Source: Hyphomicrobiaceae bacterium (GTDB taxonomy: Bacteria; Pseudomonadota; Alphaproteobacteria; Rhizobiales; Hyphomicrobiaceae). Taken from it: a DNA stretch of 8,240 nucleotides. This document shows positions 5,603 through 8,240 of the stretch, in pieces (position 1 is the first letter of the stretch; each line of letters starts with the position of its first letter). Location: assembly GCA_017353825.1 (NCBI GenBank), contig JAFMSC010000166.1, positions 1 through 8,240 of the forward strand, in the 5' to 3' direction. Both the position numbers and the translations under genes were made by a program. Below the pieces are notes generated by a model. It did no database searches, was not told where the DNA came from, and saw only the letters and a list, made by a program, of their open reading frames with translations.

Positions 5603-5854
5603 TTCGTTCTCCTCCCGATACGTCAGGCGCCTTGCCAAGGGAAGCGTTCTGTTGCTGTGGGCCAGAGCCGCCGGGCTGCGCCGCCCCTCCGGCGGTTGCC
5701 GGAGGCGAGCTGGCCCAGATGAGCGAGTGCCGGCAACACCCCTGCAGGCCCGACGGGTGGGTCCATAAGCGCCCTGGCGGCCAGCACGAAAGGGGAACAG
5801 ACTTGGGGGACTAGCGGCCGAGCACCACATAGGCCATTGAAAACAATCAGTTTA
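5603..5854. other. Intergenic stretch without a convincing gene
   Basis: This stretch follows the membrane-protein gene and possible excisionase relic, and precedes the 3' end of tRNA-Ser. It contains a perfect hairpin at 5686-5705. I see no intact coding sequence on either strand; the open frames are Arg/Pro/Gly-rich. Downstream of the tRNA the minus strand reads TTGTTTTC, without a clear stem before it. Confidence 0.4.
5686..5705. repeat. Perfect 8-bp stem-loop with GGTT loop
   Basis: CCTCCGGC (5686-5693), loop GGTT, GCCGGAGG (5698-5705). No T-run follows on either strand, so a classical intrinsic terminator is unlikely. A REP-like palindrome or a transcript-end hairpin for the 5018-5479 gene is possible. 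Confidence 0.5.
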
Positions 5855-5947
5855 TGGCGGAGACGGAGGGATTCGAACCCTCGATACGCCTTAACAGCGT
5901 ATAACGGTTTAGCAAACCGCCGCCTTCAGCCTCTCGGCCACGTCTCC
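5855..5947 (-). tRNA. tRNA-Ser, anticodon GCT
   Basis: The minus strand folds into a complete class II tRNA of 93 nt with encoded CCA. The acceptor stem GGAGACG (5947-5941) pairs fully with CGTCTCC before discriminator G and CCA (5857-5855). The D arm is GCCGAGAGGCTGAAGGC. The anticodon arm CGGTTTGCTAAACCG carries GCT, reading serine AGC/AGU codons. The long variable arm GTTATACGCTGTTAAGGCGT and the T arm GAGGGTTCGAATCCCTC are typical of serine tRNAs. The gene looks intact and functional. Its 3' end faces the eroded region on the left; the integrase gene lies on its 5' side. Confidence 0.97.
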
Positions 5948-5999
5948 CGCGCTGTTTTCTAAGGGTTTTCCTGAGCGATGCAAGAGAACAAACCCGAAA

Positions 6000-6027
6000 T
6001 TGGCACCGGATTGGCACCGGACTGGCA
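6000..6027. repeat. Tandem 11-bp direct repeat between integrase and tRNA
   Basis: TTGGCACCGGA occurs twice in direct succession (6000-6010, 6011-6021), followed by a partial third copy CTGGCA (6022-6027). It lies just after the integrase stop codon. Short direct repeats there can be arm-type integrase binding sites near an attachment site; this role is inferred, and a simple slippage duplication is the alternative. Confidence 0.6.
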
Positions 6028-6029
6028 AA

Positions 6030-7175
6030 TCAGCCTCTCATGATGGCGTCGATGGAAACCGCCGCCGCCTCATCCTTCTGCCGCTTGGCAAACAGGTGCG
6101 CATAGGTCTTGAGCGTCGTCGTCACGCTGCCGTGGCCGAGGCGCTTGCTGACGGCCACCACGTCTAGGCCTGCACCGATCAGCGCGCTGGCGTGTGTGTG
6201 CCGCAGCGCGTGGAACGACACCTTGGGCAGCCTCAGCGCCTTCACCGCCCGGGTCCAGTCCCGGGAGAGGTTGTTCGGCTCGATCGGCACGAAGGCCTTA
6301 CCGTCGAAGCGGGAGAACACCAGGGCGTCGTCCTCAAGCTTGCCCAGGCCCAACTGCATGTGCAACCTCATCTGCCGCACCTTGTGCTCGCGCAGTGCCG
6401 TCACCGCGGTGGCTGGCAGGGAGATGGTGCGCGTGCCGTTCTTGGTCTTGGGCGACTTGAACCGCAGGCCATCCTTGGTCTGCTCAAGCGAGCGCTCGAT
6501 TCGTATGGACGCCCCGTCTAGATCGATACAGGGCCACGACACGGCCAACAGCTCGCGGCGGCGCGCACCCGACGCCAACGCCGTGGTGCCAATCGCCTCC
6601 AGGGCATGGCCCTTCAACTTCTCCAGGACCGTTGGCACGGCGGCGGCGTCCAGGATCTCGACTTCCACCTCCTCGATCTTGGGAGGACGGATGGCGGCAG
6701 CCGAGTTGCGTACCAGGGTCTCAACCGCCACGGCAGCCTGTAGAGCCGTGCGCAGGCACCTGTGGGCGTGGCCGACTGTACGCGGCGATAGCGGCGCGCC
6801 GTCCTTACCGCCCTTAGCCAGGAGCGTCTTGTGCCATTCTTTAATGGTCTCCGGCCGCAGGCGCTGCAGCAGGATGGCTCCAAGGTGAGGGACCACCTGT
6901 TGCTCGATCAGCTGGGAATAGCGCTCCCGCGTCTTCGGCTCGATGTCAGCCCCCTCGACCCACTTGCGCAGGTACGCGGTCACGGTGAGCTTGCTCGGCT
7001 CTATGAACGTGCCACCATCCATTTGGGAGAGGAGCCTGGTCAGTTCCTTCTGGGCGGCGCCCTTGGTACCGCGGAACGTGACATAACGGGTCTTGCGCGG
7101 CCCGCCATCGTTCGGGAGGTCGAATTTGAGCCGCCAACTCTCCTCGCCGCGGCTGATGATGGTTCCCCTACTCAT
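6030..7175 (-). CDS. Site-specific tyrosine recombinase (phage/island integrase)
   Basis: An intact 381-residue protein of normal length for the family. Residues 1-50 form an N-terminal arm-binding region with beta-strand pattern (SWRLKFDLPNDG, TRYVTFRGTKGAAQKELTRL). Residues 60-160 are the SAM-like core-binding domain (LTVTAYLRKW, PKTRERYSQLI, PHLGAILLQRL). Residues 170-375 are the catalytic domain with all expected residues: R205 in SGARRRELL, K243 in SPKTKNG, H322 and R325 in FHALRHTHAS, H348 in KRLGHGS, and nucleophile Y358 in TLKTYAHLF. It should integrate and excise DNA at a specific attachment site. An AAAGGAAAGG lies five bases before the ATG. The ATG overlaps the stop of the upstream Arc-like gene (ATGA), implying translational coupling. 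The gene reads towards tRNA-Ser but lies on its 5' side, so a tRNA 3'-end target is not the straightforward reading. Confidence 0.95.
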   Translation of the reverse strand: MSRGTIISRGEESWRLKFDLPNDGGPRKTRYVTFRGTKGAAQKELTRLLSQMDGGTFIEPSKLTVTAYLRKWVEGADIEPKTRERYSQLIEQQVVPHLGAILLQRLRPETIKEWHKTLLAKGGKDGAPLSPRTVGHAHRCLRTALQAAVAVETLVRNSAAAIRPPKIEEVEVEILDAAAVPTVLEKLKGHALEAIGTTALASGARRRELLAVSWPCIDLDGASIRIERSLEQTKDGLRFKSPKTKNGTRTISLPATAVTALREHKVRQMRLHMQLGLGKLEDDALVFSRFDGKAFVPIEPNNLSRDWTRAVKALRLPKVSFHALRHTHASALIGAGLDVVAVSKRLGHGSVTTTLKTYAHLFAKRQKDEAAAVSIDAIMRG

Positions 7176-7684
7176 TGTTGCCTTTCCTTTCCATGTTTGC
7201 TGGCTGTTGCCTGCTTGAACATCTCATCCAATACAGATGCCGTTTTTGGGTTTCTCAGCACCTTGAGGAACTTCATGCACGTCTCTGCGGTCCCGACGCC
7301 GATCTTCTCCGCTTCACGGGCCTCCTCCGGACCCAAAGGGCGCAGGCCAGCCGGCTTCCATCGCCGCAGTAGCTCTTCCGCTGATTTGCGGGCCGCCGCG
7401 TGGGACACCGGGTCAAGGGCCCAGTCATCTTCGTCCCTGGTGTCATGACCTGCCGTTCTGACAGCCGAACGCATCGTGGTGCCAATCGCAACCAGCAGGC
7501 CGGTCAGGTGATTTCCGAATGCAAGGCTCATCACGTCACCGAGCAGATTGCTTCGGTCGAACGAGTGTTCGAGCCGCCTGACCACCTCTGAATTGATTGA
7601 ACTCTCCCGGCTGTCCGCATCCGCCTGTAGTTGCGCGCGCAGGCCTACGCCGACATCAGCGCCGAGCAGATCGACCGCGTCCAC
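7172..7684 (-). CDS. Arc/ribbon-helix-helix-type DNA-binding protein, N-terminus probably lost
   Basis: The gene ends at 7172-7174, overlapping the integrase start. The frame contains GLRAQLQADADSRESSINSE followed by VVRRLEHSF, which matches the two-helix core of Arc/MetJ-like repressors (LR-x-x-L-x-x-x-A-x-x-x-x-R-S-x-N-x-E-I-x-x-R-L). Family members normally have about 12-15 further residues that form the DNA-contacting beta-strand. Here they are replaced by sequence with opposite-strand coding character. After the Arc-like part come about 125 mostly helical residues with no motif I know (for example PLGPEEAREAEKIGV and CMKFLKVLRNPKTASVLDEM). GTG at 7684 (170 residues) is a nominal start; GTG at 7708 is an alternative, and neither has a good ribosome site. 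A regulator of the integrase operon is the natural reading of the context. Confidence 0.55.
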   Translation of the reverse strand: MDAVDLLGADVGVGLRAQLQADADSRESSINSEVVRRLEHSFDRSNLLGDVMSLAFGNHLTGLLVAIGTTMRSAVRTAGHDTRDEDDWALDPVSHAAARKSAEELLRRWKPAGLRPLGPEEAREAEKIGVGTAETCMKFLKVLRNPKTASVLDEMFKQATASKHGKERQQ

Positions 7685-8240
7685 CGATTCGAGCAGGGCC
7701 TCAGACACCCTGCCAGCCGGGCGGAGACGATCCTCACCATTGCTGCCGAGAAGGGTTTCGTGCTCGGCGAGCTCACCATGGCCGTAGATCAGCTCTGCAC
7801 GATGCTCGCGCCGCTCACGGAGGAGGGCAAGCGCATCGCGCTGGGCAACATCATCGGGCCGGCGCTGCACTTCGGCCAACGCGTGAAGGACGTACGTGCC
7901 GCCATCCCGCGGGCCGAGCGGAGGCTTGTTGGGTTCAACGCGGACAAGGCGGCCGAAGCCATCGAGAAAGGATGGTCTCAGCGGGAGACGCCGGATGAGC
8001 AGCTCCGACGGGCGCACGAGCTGTCTCGCAAGAAGCGGAGTGGATCGTACGACGACCAGCTTGAGGCCGATGTCAGGGCCGCCCACGAAGCCCATGCCCG
8101 AGGCAGGGACGGGAGGCCCAAGGCCGATAAGGACAAGGCTCCTGAGGACATCGAAACCCTGGTGCGCCGGGCGGCGGCCGAGGTGGCCGAGAAGAAGCGC
8201 GCGCCCAACATGCAGAACCTGCGCCGGATGGCCCGCGAGA
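7631..8240 (+). CDS. Unknown highly charged helical protein, no clear start, runs off the right edge
   Basis: From 7631, immediately after an in-frame TAG at 7628, a frame stays open for 203 codons to the window edge with GC-rich third positions. It reads YADISAEQIDRVHRFEQGLR, TILTIAAEKGFVLGELTMAV, LAPLTEEGKRIALGNIIGPA, a charged middle, and KAPEDIETLVRRAAAEVAEK near the edge. It is soluble, helical and rich in Glu, Arg and Ala, with no signal peptide or catalytic motif that I recognise. The coding signal reaches back to about 7640, before any good start codon: TTG at 7631 has no ribosome site, and GTG 7760 (preceded by GAAGGG) and ATG 7778 are internal. The 5' end is therefore probably truncated where it meets the Arc-like gene. 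The opposite-strand frame through here is a shadow. Confidence 0.6.
   Translation, partial: MRAQAYADISAEQIDRVHRFEQGLRHPASRAETILTIAAEKGFVLGELTMAVDQLCTMLAPLTEEGKRIALGNIIGPALHFGQRVKDVRAAIPRAERRLVGFNADKAAEAIEKGWSQRETPDEQLRRAHELSRKKRSGSYDDQLEADVRAAHEAHARGRDGRPKADKDKAPEDIETLVRRAAAEVAEKKRAPNMQNLRRMARE

Noticed and set aside
5099..5830. Minus-strand 243-codon frame across the membrane-protein gene and spacer
   Set aside because: Antisense to a well-supported gene with a good ribosome site; no motif or start signal of its own.
6109..6888. Plus-strand 259-codon frame opposite the integrase
   Set aside because: Shadow of the integrase, whose catalytic residues are all on the minus strand.
7709..8095. 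Minus-strand continuation of the Arc-like frame giving a 307-residue protein
   Set aside because: This part mirrors a plus-strand frame with better codon pattern and coding-like peptides, so it is a shadow.
1..8240. CRISPR array, rRNA or complete insertion sequence
   Set aside because: No regularly spaced repeats, no rRNA-like sequence and no transposase with terminal inverted repeats were seen.

Overview
The window is GC-rich and coding-dense, with strongly GC-biased third codon positions. Its gene types (a secreted caspase-like protein, a penicillin-acylase-family enzyme, and small phage-derived proteins of the kind seen in rhizobial genomes) suggest an alphaproteobacterium, probably Hyphomicrobiales. 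This is inferred from composition and gene content, because no taxonomic marker is present.

Left block (1-2041, minus strand): two exported hydrolases read in the same direction. A caspase-fold (peptidase C14-like) protein with a signal or anchor segment and a C-terminal coiled coil is followed 76 nt downstream by the N-terminal 240 residues of a penicillin acylase-family Ntn-hydrolase, cut by the window edge. They may share one transcript.

Middle block (2042-5854, mostly plus strand): a gene-poor spacer with a possible remnant of an integrase arm-binding domain; three tandem small ORFs with signal peptides, two of which share an almost identical translation-start cassette and the third of which is broken; then a run of short, decayed phage- or island-type genes. 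The run contains a Cys-containing small protein, several fragments that read through after a single-base correction, an XRE regulator with two stops and a frameshift, and a truncated DLTGQRFGRL-type protein. One intact membrane-anchored protein of 153 aa stands at its end. A possible excisionase fragment lies next to the tRNA.

Right block (5855-8240): a complete tRNA-Ser(GCT) on the minus strand; an 82-nt gap holding a tandem 11-bp repeat; an intact 381-aa tyrosine recombinase; and, overlapping its start codon by ATGA, an Arc/ribbon-helix-helix-type gene whose N-terminus appears to be lost. From about 7631 a plus-strand, highly charged protein of unknown function runs off the window, also lacking a clear start. 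The two truncated genes meet head to head near 7630-7645, which looks like a recombination junction.

Overall this is a tRNA-associated integration hotspot: an intact integrase module on the 5' side of the tRNA and an older, eroded element on the 3' side, next to host genes for secreted hydrolases. I see no CRISPR array, rRNA, complete insertion sequence or convincing complete new defence system.
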